The translations under genes and the position numbers were made by a program. Of a stretch of 64,000 nucleotides of DNA, positions 15,050 to 24,189 are shown in pieces. Each line of letters opens with the position of its first letter. Within the stretch, counting starts at the first letter, position 1. Below the pieces are notes generated by a model. The model did no database searches, was not told the origin of the DNA, and was given only the letters and a program-made list of their open reading frames with translations. Source of the stretch: Winogradskyella litoriviva. GTDB taxonomy: Bacteria > Bacteroidota > Bacteroidia > Flavobacteriales > Flavobacteriaceae. The stretch lies in NCBI RefSeq assembly GCF_013249065.1, contig NZ_JABRWQ010000007.1, forward strand, positions 122,522-186,521, written 5' to 3'.

Positions 15050-15940
15050 TTGAAACACTCGAAAACATACAACTTAATCTCAGAATTTGGACAAATTGCA
15101 TTTGGCGTCTTTTTGGCGAGTATTGGTTTAAAGCTTTTTTTGTTACCAAATAACTTTTTAGATGGAGGCGTTACAGGAATGGCACTTTTAATAAGAACAC
15201 AACTCGATATTAACATTTCTATCTTATTAGTTTTATTAAGTATTCCGTTTCTCATTCTGGGCTATTTCACAGTATCCAAGCGGATTGTAATAAAATCCAT
15301 AATTAGTATCATAGGTTTAGCTTTTATTCTTCATTTTGAAAATTTTGAAACCATAACAAACGACAAACTACTTATTTCAATTTTTGGAGGGTTATTTTTA
15401 GGTGCAGGAATTGGTATAGCCATTAGAAATGGATCTGTACTTGATGGCTCAGAAATTTTAGGTGTTTATATTAATGATAAATTTGGAGTAAGTATTGGAA
15501 AAGTAATTTTAGGTTTTAATATTATACTTTTTAGCATAACAGCTTGGGTAATTTCTACCGAAGTTGCACTTTATTCTATTCTAACATACATTGTAACAGC
15601 AAAAGTTACTGACCTAACCATTGAAGGGTTTGAAGATTTTATTGGAGTTACCATTGTGTCTAATAATTATGTTGAAATTAAGTACGCCATAATGAAAGAA
15701 TTAGGAGCTGGATTAACAACTTACAAAGGCTCAAAAGGTTTTGGTAGCCAAGGTGCTCAAGAAGATTTTGATATAATTCATACCATAATTAATCGTATTG
15801 ATATAAAGAAAATGCACCGAATAATAGACAAAATAGATGATAAAGCCTTTATAGTTGAATTTGACGTTAACTCTGTGAAAGGTGGTGTTCTACGTCATTA
15901 TTTAGATAAAAAGAAGAATAAACATTTACCTAAATTGTAA
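15050..15940 (+). CDS. YitT-family membrane protein
   Basis: A 296-residue protein with five or six membrane helices (about residues 12-175), with LPNNFLDGGVTGMALLI and a second GSVLDGSEILGVYI element, the internal repeat of the YitT_membrane fold. A cytoplasmic DUF2179-type domain (about 195-285) follows with GLTTYKGSKGFGSQ. I accept a TTG start at 15050 because the hydrophobic N-terminal helix begins at once and no in-frame ATG precedes it. The function of the family is unsettled; a transport or membrane-stress role is only a guess. It is a single gene. Confidence 0.85.
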   Translation: MKHSKTYNLISEFGQIAFGVFLASIGLKLFLLPNNFLDGGVTGMALLIRTQLDINISILLVLLSIPFLILGYFTVSKRIVIKSIISIIGLAFILHFENFETITNDKLLISIFGGLFLGAGIGIAIRNGSVLDGSEILGVYINDKFGVSIGKVILGFNIILFSITAWVISTEVALYSILTYIVTAKVTDLTIEGFEDFIGVTIVSNNYVEIKYAIMKELGAGLTTYKGSKGFGSQGAQEDFDIIHTIINRIDIKKMHRIIDKIDDKAFIVEFDVNSVKGGVLRHYLDKKKNKHLPKL

Positions 15941-16005
15941 CCAAAATCATATTATTGAAGTACAAATTAATATACTTATAAAGACTTAATATATTGAGCA
16001 AAAAA

Positions 16006-16548
16006 ATGGATAAAATAAAAATTTTAAGTTTGTTAATCTTATTTCTAATGTTTTCTTCAACCATAAAGTCGCAGTCTATAATAAAATGGTCAAAAGATAA
16101 AAAACTAACATGGTCCGATTTTAAAGGTCCTCCTAATTTAGACGTCATTGCATATGCACAAACTGCCTATAAAATTGAAATACTACCAAGTAATGTACAG
16201 GTAGATGATGAAAACAATATTCAGAACTACACAGCCATGACGGCTGAAGCTGTTTTTTATACACAAGAATCTTGGGTTTATGAAAAAAGCGACTATTTAC
16301 TTAAGCACGAACAGCTGCATTTTGACATTGCAGCATTGTTTGCCAATAAAATAAAAATAGCGTTCAATACATTAATAAAAGCGAAAAATGCCAATTTCGA
16401 TTCCTATTTAGAAGTGTATCAAAAATTGTGGGCTAAATGTTTAGAAACTCAGAAAAAATACGATACAGAAACCCAGCATGGTCAGCTTGTAAAAGAGAAC
16501 GATGAATGGATAGAAAGAATTAATAATGAAATAAATAGCATCGAATAA
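16006..16548 (+). CDS. Exported DUF922-like protein with HExxH motif
   Basis: A 180-residue protein with a signal peptide (cleavage near residue 22, after KS). The start is ATG 16006 rather than the TTG 12 bases upstream. WSKDKKLTWSDFKG and the HEQLH motif (101-105) in LLKHEQLHFDIAALFA match the DUF922 group of predicted secreted zinc-dependent proteins. HExxH suggests metallopeptidase-type zinc binding. Peptidase activity has not been established from anything seen here. The C-terminal third is a helical region of charged residues. It stands alone, convergent with a small VF530-like gene. Confidence 0.75.
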   Translation: MDKIKILSLLILFLMFSSTIKSQSIIKWSKDKKLTWSDFKGPPNLDVIAYAQTAYKIEILPSNVQVDDENNIQNYTAMTAEAVFYTQESWVYEKSDYLLKHEQLHFDIAALFANKIKIAFNTLIKAKNANFDSYLEVYQKLWAKCLETQKKYDTETQHGQLVKENDEWIERINNEINSIE

Positions 16549-16582
16549 ACTTACCATTTAGAGTAATGAATTACAATTAAAC

Positions 16583-16807
16583 CTATCGCTTATTCTTCAA
16601 CATTTTTAAATACATATCCTCAACTTTTGTCCGAGCCCAAGGTGTTCGTCTTAAAAATTTTAAACTAGATTTTATAGAAGGATTATGAGTAAAACAGCGA
16701 ATATTGATTTGATAACCCATATACTCCCAACCATAATGCGCTTGCAATTCTGTAATTATCTGTTCTAGTTTAACACCATGCAACGGATTATTGGGTTGTA
16801 CAGACAT
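16583..16807 (-). CDS. VF530-family small DNA-binding protein
   Basis: A 74-residue protein matching the VF530/DUF2132 family: [45 protein letters not shown] and [13 protein letters not shown]. Structures of the family are DNA-binding-like with short helices. It has no signal peptide. It lies 1 base after a DUF6500-like gene and probably shares transcription with that gene and the helicase upstream. The DNA target is unknown. Confidence 0.85.
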   Translation of the reverse strand: MSVQPNNPLHGVKLEQIITELQAHYGWEYMGYQINIRCFTHNPSIKSSLKFLRRTPWARTKVEDMYLKMLKNKR

Positions 16808-16808
16808 A

Positions 16809-17024
16809 CTACAAACTATTCACTAAAGCTTTAATCTTAACTGCCTTTTCAAAATGATTTAATTGATGAGTTTTTATCCACCAAGTTGCAGCTTCCATTA
16901 ATAACTCTGGGTTATCATTTTTATTTTTAAAAAACGCATAAAATGAAATCCCAACATTAGTTCCTTTTTGAGCAATTTTTTTGTCACAAACTGTGATAAT
17001 TTTATGTTTTAGAATGGTTGTCAT
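16809..17024 (-). CDS. DUF6500-like small protein
   Basis: A 71-residue protein with [20 protein letters not shown] and [21 protein letters not shown], which I recognise as a DUF6500-type family of unknown function. It is soluble, with no signal peptide. It sits between the DEAD-box helicase (9-base gap) and the VF530 gene (1-base gap), all leftward, so it is likely part of a three-gene transcript. No function is proposed. Confidence 0.7.
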   Translation of the reverse strand: MTTILKHKIITVCDKKIAQKGTNVGISFYAFFKNKNDNPELLMEAATWWIKTHQLNHFEKAVKIKALVNSL

Positions 17025-17033
17025 AAAATATAA

Positions 17034-18317
17034 TTATCGTCTGCTATCGTTATTTCGGTTACGATTACGACTTTTGTTTTTATTTGAATTTCTATTATTG
17101 CTAGCTTTCCTATTTCCAGAATTCCTATCATTTCTACCTCTATTTCTATTCTGACCTGGTTTTATAGGTTCTGTTGAAGCATTAGGGTCAGGCTCAAAAC
17201 CTTCCACTATTTCAACTTCAATTTTTATGTTAATCAGCTTCTCAATACTTTTTAAATAACTCGTCTCATCCGCACTTACTAAAGAAATAGCTTCACCACT
17301 GGCTCCTGCTCTTCCTGTTCTACCTATTCTATGAACATAATCTTCAGAAATATTAGGCAATTCAAAATTTATAACATGCGGCAGTAGCGGAATATCTAAT
17401 CCTCTTGCTGCAATATCTGTAGCCACTAAAACTCTTACCGAACTATTTTTAAATCCTGCTAAAGCCTTTGTTCTGGCACCTTGGCTCTTATTACCATGTA
17501 TAGCAGCTGCAGTAATACCAGAACTAATCATTTTTTTACATAGTTTATTTGCACCATGCTTTGTTCTTGTAAAAACTAAAACTTGCTTCCAATTGCCATC
17601 GGAAATCAATTTAATAATTAAACCTGTTTTTTTGCCTTTTGCAACTCTATAAACCTTTTGCTCAATAACCTCAACAGCTGTATTTTCTGGTGTAGCTTCA
17701 ACTTGCACAGGATTGTTAAGAATAGAATAAGCCAATTTCTTTATATCTTTTGAAAACGTTGCAGAGAACAATAAATTCTGGCGCTTATTGGGCATTAACT
17801 TCATTACGCGCTCTATATCACGTAAAAAACCCATATCTAACATTCTATCTGCTTCATCTAAAACAAATATTTCCACGCGTTTTAAAGATAATAAACCTTG
17901 ACTTTCTAAATCTATTAATCGTCCAGGCGTAGCTACTAAAACATCAACTCCTTTTCTTATAGTTGCTGCTTGTGGTTTTTGGTTAACACCTCCAAAAATT
18001 ACAGCGCTTCTAATATTTAAAAACTCACTATATTCTTTAACATTAGCAAAAACTTGGGCTGCCAACTCACGTGTTGGTGTTAAGATTAATGCACGTATTG
18101 GTCTGTACTTTTCCTTAGGGTTCTCTGATAATAAATGAAGTAAAGGCAATGTAAAGCCTGCAGTTTTTCCTGTACCTGTTTGAGCAGAAGCTAAAATATC
18201 CTTTCCGTTTAAAATTGAAGGAATAGCTTTTTGTTGAATTGGTGAAGGTGTTTCGTATCCTTTTTTACTAACAGCACGAAGTAATGGCTCTGATAAGCCT
18301 AATGATTTAAATGACAT
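17034..18317 (-). CDS. DEAD-box RNA helicase, RhlE-like
   Basis: An ATP-dependent RNA helicase of 427 residues. Visible motifs are Q ([14 protein letters not shown]), I (AQTGTGKT, Lys51), Ia (PTRELA), GG, Ib (TPGR), II (DEAD, 154-157), III (SAT, 185-187), then the second RecA domain with ARGLDIP and [10 protein letters not shown]. The last ~50 residues form a basic, low-complexity Arg/Asn/Ser tail suited to RNA binding. Family members act in ribosome assembly and cold adaptation. It heads a leftward unit with DUF6500-like and VF530 genes. The 316-base upstream gap leaves room for a long 5' leader, as is common for cold-response helicases, but no specific element was recognised. Confidence 0.93.
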   Translation of the reverse strand: MSFKSLGLSEPLLRAVSKKGYETPSPIQQKAIPSILNGKDILASAQTGTGKTAGFTLPLLHLLSENPKEKYRPIRALILTPTRELAAQVFANVKEYSEFLNIRSAVIFGGVNQKPQAATIRKGVDVLVATPGRLIDLESQGLLSLKRVEIFVLDEADRMLDMGFLRDIERVMKLMPNKRQNLLFSATFSKDIKKLAYSILNNPVQVEATPENTAVEVIEQKVYRVAKGKKTGLIIKLISDGNWKQVLVFTRTKHGANKLCKKMISSGITAAAIHGNKSQGARTKALAGFKNSSVRVLVATDIAARGLDIPLLPHVINFELPNISEDYVHRIGRTGRAGASGEAISLVSADETSYLKSIEKLINIKIEVEIVEGFEPDPNASTEPIKPGQNRNRGRNDRNSGNRKASNNRNSNKNKSRNRNRNNDSRR

Positions 18318-18633
18318 ACATCTATTTTAGTTAAGATGAATATCGTTTATAAATCTCACCTCTTTAATTTTTGGCGAAGTTACATTTAATTTATTCGATA
18401 ACCCGTTTCTACTTTACTTTCTTATATTTTAAAGTAAAAAAGGAGATTGCAAAGAACTGCTATAATATTGAAATTCCGATGGCTACATCAATTAAAAAAG
18501 AGCTTTATTTTTAGAAAAGAGAGTATCTTAAAAATATTGCTTTTTGTTGTTTCTTTTTTATCATTTTCTTTAAGTAAGAAATCCTTTTTTCAGTAATCAA
18601 AATTAAAGGATAATCACTAATTTTGCTCTCCTC
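18318..18633. other. Intergenic gap between divergent helicase and radical SAM genes
   Basis: No gene is supported here. The only structure seen is an AT-rich inverted repeat, TTTACTTT (18413-18420) with AAAGTAAA (18431-18438), around a 10-base loop. It has no adjacent T-run, so it is not an obvious terminator. Promoters for both flanking genes must be here, but no full consensus match was found. Confidence 0.5.
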
Positions 18634-19566
18634 ATGCGATTTAGCAATAATAAACGATACAACGATTATTCGTCTTTTATTAAAAGACGGTTTTCTGAGC
18701 GCGTCCAGAAAATCTCTCTAGACACAGGCTTTACTTGTCCTAACAGAGATGGAACAAAAGGCAGAGGTGGCTGTACTTACTGCAACAACAACAGTTTTAA
18801 CCCAAACTATTGCAAACCAGATAAAAGTATTACGCAACAATTAGATGAAGGCATTTCATTCTTTTCAAAAAAATACAAAACACAACGCTATTTAGCCTAT
18901 TTTCAAGCTTACACTAATACATATGCCGATATTAATTTGGTAAAACAGTTGTATAATGAAGCCGTAAATCATCCACAAGTAATTGGCTTGGTTATTGGTA
19001 CACGACCAGATTGCATTAATGAAGATTTAATTAATTTTTTGTCTGAATTGTCTAAAGACTATTTTATTTCGTTAGAGTTTGGCGTAGAAAGCACTTTAGA
19101 CAGAACTTTAAAAGATATTAACCGTTGTCATAGCTACAAAGAAACGGTTGATGCATACCAACTCGCCAAAAATAAAGGTTTGCATTTAGGTGCACACATG
19201 ATTATTGGTTTACCTGGCGAAACCAAAGACGATATTTTAAACCATGCTATAGAATTATCTAAATTACCTATAAACAGTTTAAAGCTGCACCATTTACAAA
19301 TTGTAAAACATACTATGATGGCGCACCAATTTAAGACAAACCCAACACAGTTTAGCTTTTATTCTGTTGAAGAATATATAGATTTGATTACCGAATTTGT
19401 TGGATTACTACGACCAGATATAATAATAGAACGTTTTATTAGCCAATCACCAAAGCATTTATTAATTGCGCCTAACTGGAATTTAAAGAATTACGAAATT
19501 GTAGATAAAATTGATAAAAAGTTAATTGAAAAGAACCTTTGGCAAGGGAAACAATGTTTACTATAA
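18634..19566 (+). CDS. Radical SAM protein, YhcC type
   Basis: A 310-residue radical SAM protein of the TIGR01212/YhcC group. The iron-sulfur ligands are Cys35, Cys47 and Cys50 in TCPNRDGTKGRGGCTYC, the spaced C-x11-C-x2-C arrangement of the Elp3/YhcC branch rather than the common CxxxCxxC. Other motifs are AYFQAYTNTYA, VIGTRPDCI, SLEFGVES and HMIIGLPGET. The substrate of the family is not settled, with RNA modification suspected. It is not the sulfatase maturase, which has extra Cys clusters absent here. Single gene. Confidence 0.88.
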   Translation: MRFSNNKRYNDYSSFIKRRFSERVQKISLDTGFTCPNRDGTKGRGGCTYCNNNSFNPNYCKPDKSITQQLDEGISFFSKKYKTQRYLAYFQAYTNTYADINLVKQLYNEAVNHPQVIGLVIGTRPDCINEDLINFLSELSKDYFISLEFGVESTLDRTLKDINRCHSYKETVDAYQLAKNKGLHLGAHMIIGLPGETKDDILNHAIELSKLPINSLKLHHLQIVKHTMMAHQFKTNPTQFSFYSVEEYIDLITEFVGLLRPDIIIERFISQSPKHLLIAPNWNLKNYEIVDKIDKKLIEKNLWQGKQCLL

Positions 19567-19766
19567 TTGAAAAAACTAATGCTAGATTAATATTTAGCCT
19601 TTACCTAAGGTAACGCCTAAACGTCTTTATCTTTAAAAAATTGAAACATTTGCGTATTGTAAAATTGTTTCTAAGTACTAAAACCAACAAACAACCTTCT
19701 TTCTCTTCATTTTAAATCCCTAAAATCAAGTAGTTAAAAATTACTATTTAGATTTATTATAAATAA

Positions 19767-19798
19767 TTTGGATAATCCATAATACATAAATAGATTTG
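19767..19798 (+). promoter_or_regulatory. Promoter of the TonB-dependent siderophore receptor
   Basis: TTTG (19767-19770) and TAGATTTG (19791-19798) match the -33 and -7 elements with a 20-base spacer. The start of transcription is expected at about 19804, giving a leader of some 35 bases. Confidence 0.7.
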
Positions 19799-19808
19799 CC
19801 AAAAATTA

Positions 19809-19831
19809 TTATTTATATTAAGTCTAAATAA
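19809..19831. promoter_or_regulatory. Inverted repeat just after the receptor's transcription start, candidate operator
   Basis: TTATTTA (19809-19815) and TAAATAA (19825-19831) form a perfect inverted repeat with a 9-base spacer, placed where a repressor would block early transcription. The AT-rich background makes chance occurrence possible. Confidence 0.35.
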
Positions 19832-19838
19832 AATTAAG

Positions 19839-22208
19839 ATGAAAAACCTTTTATCCACGTTAATGCTATTTGTTCTGATTCAGTTCAGTTATTCTCAAAA
19901 TGCAAGTCTCTCAGGTAAAGTTGTAGATAACAACCAATCACCACTTATTGGTGTAAATATTACTGTGAAAAATACTGCAAAGGGTATTGAAACAAATGAA
20001 AATGGCGAATTTGAAATTACCAATATTGAAAACGGTACATACCAATTAATAATATCTTACATCGGCTTCAAAACCAAAGAAATTGAATTTACTATCTCTA
20101 ACAATGAAAACATTTCACTAAATACCATAACACTCTATGAAGGCAATGAGATACTTAATGAAGTTGTTTTAGATGTTAATAGAAAAAACAAGTTTTCACG
20201 TAAGGAAAGCGCCTATGTTTCTAAAATGCCTTTAAAATACATAGACAATTCACAAGTTTATAATACAGTTACAAATCAATTATTAGTATCTCAAAATGTA
20301 AACACTTTTGAAGATGCAATAAAAAATGCAGCTGGTGTAACAAAATTATGGTCTTCCACGGGTAGAAGTGGTGATGGAGCTGGTTATTACTCTAGTAGAG
20401 GTTTTGCCGTACAGCCACAACTAGTTAATGGTGTACCTGGTATTACAAATGGTTTTATAAATCCATCTAATGTAGAACGTGTAGAAGTAATTAAAGGTCC
20501 TTCTGGTACTTTATTTGGTAGCAGTGTTACCTCTTATGGTGGTTTAATAAATATTATTACTAAAAAGCCTTACAAAGGAACTGGTGGAGAAATTTCTTTA
20601 TCTGGAGGTTCTTACGATTTTTCTAAACTAAATGCAGATATTAATGTTAGTGCTAATGATAAGCTATCCTTTAGACTCAATGCTGGTTTTCAACAACAAC
20701 ACAGTTTTCAAGATGCAGGATTAAAAAAATCTGTTTTTATAGCACCTTCGTTGTCTTATCAGTTTAACAACAACCTTACGTTTAACTTCTCTTATGAAGC
20801 TTCTAGCAACGAACAAACAAACGAAACATTCTTATTTTTAAACCGTTATGCGCCCTTAGCGTTTAGTTCTATTGACGATTTAAATTACGACACCGAATTA
20901 TCTTTTACGAGCAATGATGTTACCATTCAAAACATTACACAAAATTATCGTGGTGAATTAGCTTGGAAAATTTCAGACCAATGGTCTTCTCAAACCTTAA
21001 TCTCTGGTGGCATTGCTAAATCTTTAGGGTATTATACGTACTTATGGAATGGGTCTGACGAGCTATTTAATTTATATGCACAAGACACAGATTCAAAAAC
21101 AAAAACTACAAACCTTCAACAAAATTTCACTGGTACATTTAAAATAGGTGACTTACAAAATAAACTTTTAGTAGGTTTAGATTATTTAAATTACAACATT
21201 ATAGATAATAGCTCAAATTGGGGTTATCTGCACACCATTAACTTACAAGGCGACTTAGTTTATGGAGAACCAGCCATTAACGAAGAAAACTTAAGTACAG
21301 CTTTAAATGGAATTGGCAATTTAAACAGTGATGTTAGCCAGAATATATTTGGAGCATACATTTCAGATGTTATAAACATTACACCTTCATTATCTGTAAT
21401 GGGAAGTGTTCGTTACGATAGATTTGATTACCAAGGTGACAGAAATGATACTTCTGATGATGATACTGAATATATAGAATCTGCATTCTCTCCTAAATTT
21501 GGCATTGTATACCAGCCTATTCTAAATGAGTTATCAATTTTTGCCAATTACCAAAACGGATTTTCTTATCTAGACCCTCAATATATAACAGATTTTGATA
21601 CAGGCGAAGTAACATTACAATCTTATGATGTAGAGCAAGCTAACCAATTTGAAGTTGGTGTAAAATCTAATTTATTTAACAATAAATTAGAAGCAACGTT
21701 AAGTTACTACAATATTAATGTAGATAATAAATACTATTGGGCAACGAAAACTCAAGATTTAGAAATTAATAGTCAAGGTATAGAATTAGAGATCAATGCA
21801 AATCCTATTGATAAGTTAAATATACATTCTGGTTTTAGCTTTAATGATTCTGAAATTACAAATTCTCCTTCTGCAACATTTTTAGAAGGCAACCGTTATG
21901 GTGAATCTGGACCTGAAATTACTTATAACCTCTGGGCTGATTATAAATTCTTTAAAAACTTTGGTGCAGGTCTTGGATTCAACGGACAATCTGAATACGA
22001 TACCATGGTAGACTACAAATCTGTAACAGGTAGTTTTAACTTACCAGCCTACACTATTTTTAACGCCTCACTTTATTATGAAACCAATAAATATAGGGTT
22101 AGTGTAAAGGCAAATAATTTTACTGATGAAACCTATTATTCTGGTTGGAGTACAGTAACACCGCAACAAAGAAGAGAAATTATTGGCTCTTTTACGTTTA
22201 AATTTTAG
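19839..22208 (+). CDS. TonB-dependent siderophore receptor
   Basis: A 789-residue outer-membrane receptor. It has a signal peptide (cleavage near residue 20), a carboxypeptidase-regulatory-like beta-sandwich domain (about 22-108, with GKVVDNNQSPLIGVNITVKNT), then a plug with VERVEVIKGPSGTLFGSS, and a 22-strand type barrel ending in the aromatic FTFKF. The plug pattern AGVTKLWSSTGRSGDGAGYYSRGF is of the ferric-siderophore class rather than SusC. The next gene encodes a PepSY membrane protein typical of siderophore reduction, strengthening the iron-uptake reading. Expression is likely iron-controlled through a promoter and palindrome seen upstream. The ligand cannot be named. Confidence 0.92.
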   Translation: MKNLLSTLMLFVLIQFSYSQNASLSGKVVDNNQSPLIGVNITVKNTAKGIETNENGEFEITNIENGTYQLIISYIGFKTKEIEFTISNNENISLNTITLYEGNEILNEVVLDVNRKNKFSRKESAYVSKMPLKYIDNSQVYNTVTNQLLVSQNVNTFEDAIKNAAGVTKLWSSTGRSGDGAGYYSSRGFAVQPQLVNGVPGITNGFINPSNVERVEVIKGPSGTLFGSSVTSYGGLINIITKKPYKGTGGEISLSGGSYDFSKLNADINVSANDKLSFRLNAGFQQQHSFQDAGLKKSVFIAPSLSYQFNNNLTFNFSYEASSNEQTNETFLFLNRYAPLAFSSIDDLNYDTELSFTSNDVTIQNITQNYRGELAWKISDQWSSQTLISGGIAKSLGYYTYLWNGSDELFNLYAQDTDSKTKTTNLQQNFTGTFKIGDLQNKLLVGLDYLNYNIIDNSSNWGYLHTINLQGDLVYGEPAINEENLSTALNGIGNLNSDVSQNIFGAYISDVINITPSLSVMGSVRYDRFDYQGDRNDTSDDDTEYIESAFSPKFGIVYQPILNELSIFANYQNGFSYLDPQYITDFDTGEVTLQSYDVEQANQFEVGVKSNLFNNKLEATLSYYNINVDNKYYWATKTQDLEINSQGIELEINANPIDKLNIHSGFSFNDSEITNSPSATFLEGNRYGESGPEITYNLWADYKFFKNFGAGLGFNGQSEYDTMVDYKSVTGSFNLPAYTIFNASLYYETNKYRVSVKANNFTDETYYSGWSTVTPQQRREIIGSFTFKF

Positions 22209-22224
22209 AAAACAATTACTAAAC

Positions 22225-22258
22225 AAAAGAGCAACTTTAATTAAAGTTGCTCTTTTTT
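22225..22258 (+). terminator. Strong terminator between receptor and PepSY genes
   Basis: A near-perfect 14-bp stem (22225-22238 with 22243-22256) ends in a T-run. It finishes only 12 bases before the PepSY start codon at 22271, leaving no room for a separate promoter. The partner gene therefore depends on readthrough. Confidence 0.85.
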
Positions 22259-22270
22259 AACATTGAACCA

Positions 22271-23395
22271 ATGACATTTAAAAAGTTTATTTTTCAATTG
22301 CATAAAATACTAGGACTCGTAACTGGTATTGTTGTTTTTATAGTTGCCATAACAGGATGTTGCTGGGCTTTTAGAGATGAAATTGAAAGTACTTACAATG
22401 ACTATAAAAAGGTTACACCACAAGAGCAAGCCATTCTTACGCCAACTGAAGCTAAAGATATAGCTAAAGCAGTGTTTCCAAATAATTCGGTTCATGGTAC
22501 AATTTTTAAAAAATCAGATGATGCTATAGAGGTTATCTTCTATGATGGAGACCCAGAATTTTATCAAAGTGTATTTCTAAATCCATATACTGGTGAAGTT
22601 ATTCAGGTAGATAACCATTTAACTGGTTTCTTTGCGTTTATATTAAAAGGTCATATGCGATTGTGGCTTCCTAAAGACATAGGAGAGCAAGTAGTAGGCG
22701 CTTCTATTTTAATTTTTATTCTAATTATAATTTCTGGTTTCATTTTATGGTTACCAAAAAAACGTAAAAATTTAAAACAACGATTAAAATTCGATTGGAA
22801 AAAAACAACGCGTTGGAAACGAAAAAACTTTGATTTACATACAGTCGTTGGTTTTTACATCTGTTCTTTTGCTTTAATTTTAGCATTTACTGGCTCAGTA
22901 ATTTCATATAACTGGTTAAAATATGTTGTCTATGTTTCTGCAGGAGGTGATAAAGTACCTGCTTTTATAATTCCTGAAAATGTTAGTGAGTGGAAAGACA
23001 ATGATGACACAATTCCTATGGATTATCTCATTGTAAAACTATTAAAAGAATCGCCTGAAGCTGAATCTTTTGAGCTACATTATCCAGAAACCAAAGAACA
23101 AAGTATATATGTTGAAGTTTCTAACAGTAAAGGCCTTTATTATGATTCTGATTATAGATTTTTTGACCAAATGACACTCGAAGAATTAGAAACTGATGCT
23201 ATCTACGGAAAGTATAAAGATGCTAAATTTGCTGATAAACTATTACGTATGAATTTCGATATACACGTAGGTGCCATTGGCGGAATTGCAGGAAAAATTC
23301 TAGCGTTTTTAATTAGTTTAATTACCGCTACTTTGCCTATTACAGGGATTTTATTGTGGTATGGCAGAAATTACAAGAAAAAGAAAACTAACTAA
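22271..23395 (+). CDS. PepSY-associated membrane protein, probable ferric-siderophore reductase partner
   Basis: A 374-residue inner-membrane protein with four helices (about 13-33, 136-160, 188-215 and 340-366), and periplasmic loops of the PepSY type. Histidines near helix ends (QLHKILG, LHTVVGF, FDIHVGAIGG) are suited to haem binding as in PepSY_TM proteins. The start is ATG 22271. An upstream ATG at 22247 lies inside the terminator hairpin and would add a non-conserved MLFFNIEP. It is paired with the siderophore receptor upstream, so reductive iron release is the likely role. The terminator before it implies lower output than the receptor. Confidence 0.88.
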   Translation: MTFKKFIFQLHKILGLVTGIVVFIVAITGCCWAFRDEIESTYNDYKKVTPQEQAILTPTEAKDIAKAVFPNNSVHGTIFKKSDDAIEVIFYDGDPEFYQSVFLNPYTGEVIQVDNHLTGFFAFILKGHMRLWLPKDIGEQVVGASILIFILIIISGFILWLPKKRKNLKQRLKFDWKKTTRWKRKNFDLHTVVGFYICSFALILAFTGSVISYNWLKYVVYVSAGGDKVPAFIIPENVSEWKDNDDTIPMDYLIVKLLKESPEAESFELHYPETKEQSIYVEVSNSKGLYYDSDYRFFDQMTLEELETDAIYGKYKDAKFADKLLRMNFDIHVGAIGGIAGKILAFLISLITATLPITGILLWYGRNYKKKKTN

Positions 23396-23434
23396 TACCA
23401 AGCTTCCTTTTTATTTAAGTACAGCTACAATATA

Positions 23435-24160
23435 TTACTTGAGATTTTTTAATAGCCGTTCTACCTCAGCAATTGTAGTTCTGTAAATCCTACGGTTAGG
23501 CTTTGTCATGTATTGCGATTCTGCATAAATTTCATTTAGCAAATCTACACCTTCTTCACTCCTATTAGTCTCTAAATAGATTTTAGCCAATTCTAAGCGT
23601 TCAGCGTAATTAGAATATGGTCTATCAATCTGTTTTAATTCGGCTTCAGCTTCCTCAACCTTGTCTAATTCTTTTAAAGCTAGACCATAACAAAATTGCT
23701 GTTTAGAACCTTTAAATTCTGGTTTAGCTTTAATAAACTCAGCATGTTCAATTACACCAACGTAATCTTTAAGCTGAAAATAACACAGTATAAGTTGTTG
23801 CCGAGCATACAAATCATCCTGAACAGTATCTTGAAGCGTCTTTTTATAATTTAAAATCGCGTTAGGCATGTCATTATTTTGAACATAAGCATCAGCTAAT
23901 TCTATTCTATTGGTATATGTATCTGAAAATTCTAGTTTCTTTTCTAAATCTTTTATCTTCTTTGTTGGATTGATAATGGATGTAATTTCATTTTGAATAA
24001 CATCTGCATCTTTTTGATTATACACTTGTGTAAGAATATAAATGAGAGAACCCAAAACGGGTATAAAAAAAACAAGAAAATACCAATAATAAGGTTTGTG
24101 ATTTTTATAAGCGTGATAAATACAAAATGCCTGAAGCGCAACAATTAAATAGTAATACAT
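23435..24160 (-). CDS. TPR protein with N-terminal membrane anchor
   Basis: A 241-residue protein. Two hydrophobic helices at the N-terminus (about 1-16 and 25-44) resemble the PLDc_N-type membrane module. A cytoplasmic run of tetratricopeptide-like helices follows from about 75 to 235 (RIELADAYVQNNDMPNAILNYKK, RLELAKIYLETNRSEEGVDLL). TPRs suggest protein-protein contacts near the membrane. It lies 29 bases after yaaA on the same strand and may be co-transcribed with it. No function is known to me. Confidence 0.75.
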   Translation of the reverse strand: MYYYLIVALQAFCIYHAYKNHKPYYWYFLVFFIPVLGSLIYILTQVYNQKDADVIQNEITSIINPTKKIKDLEKKLEFSDTYTNRIELADAYVQNNDMPNAILNYKKTLQDTVQDDLYARQQLILCYFQLKDYVGVIEHAEFIKAKPEFKGSKQQFCYGLALKELDKVEEAEAELKQIDRPYSNYAERLELAKIYLETNRSEEGVDLLNEIYAESQYMTKPNRRIYRTTIAEVERLLKNLK

Positions 24161-24189
24161 GGAGTAGGATTAGTATCTAAATATAGTAA

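Noticed and set aside
18413..18438. TTTACTTT/AAAGTAAA inverted repeat as a terminator
   Set aside because: It has no T-run, lies upstream of both divergent genes and is AT-rich enough to arise by chance.
18634..19566. Anaerobic sulfatase-maturing enzyme for the sulfatase at 2945
   Set aside because: The cysteine spacing and other motifs are of the YhcC type, and the extra C-terminal cysteine clusters of the maturase are absent.
22247..22270. Upstream ATG for the PepSY protein
   Set aside because: It lies within the terminator hairpin and T-run and adds MLFFNIEP, unlike a family N-terminus.
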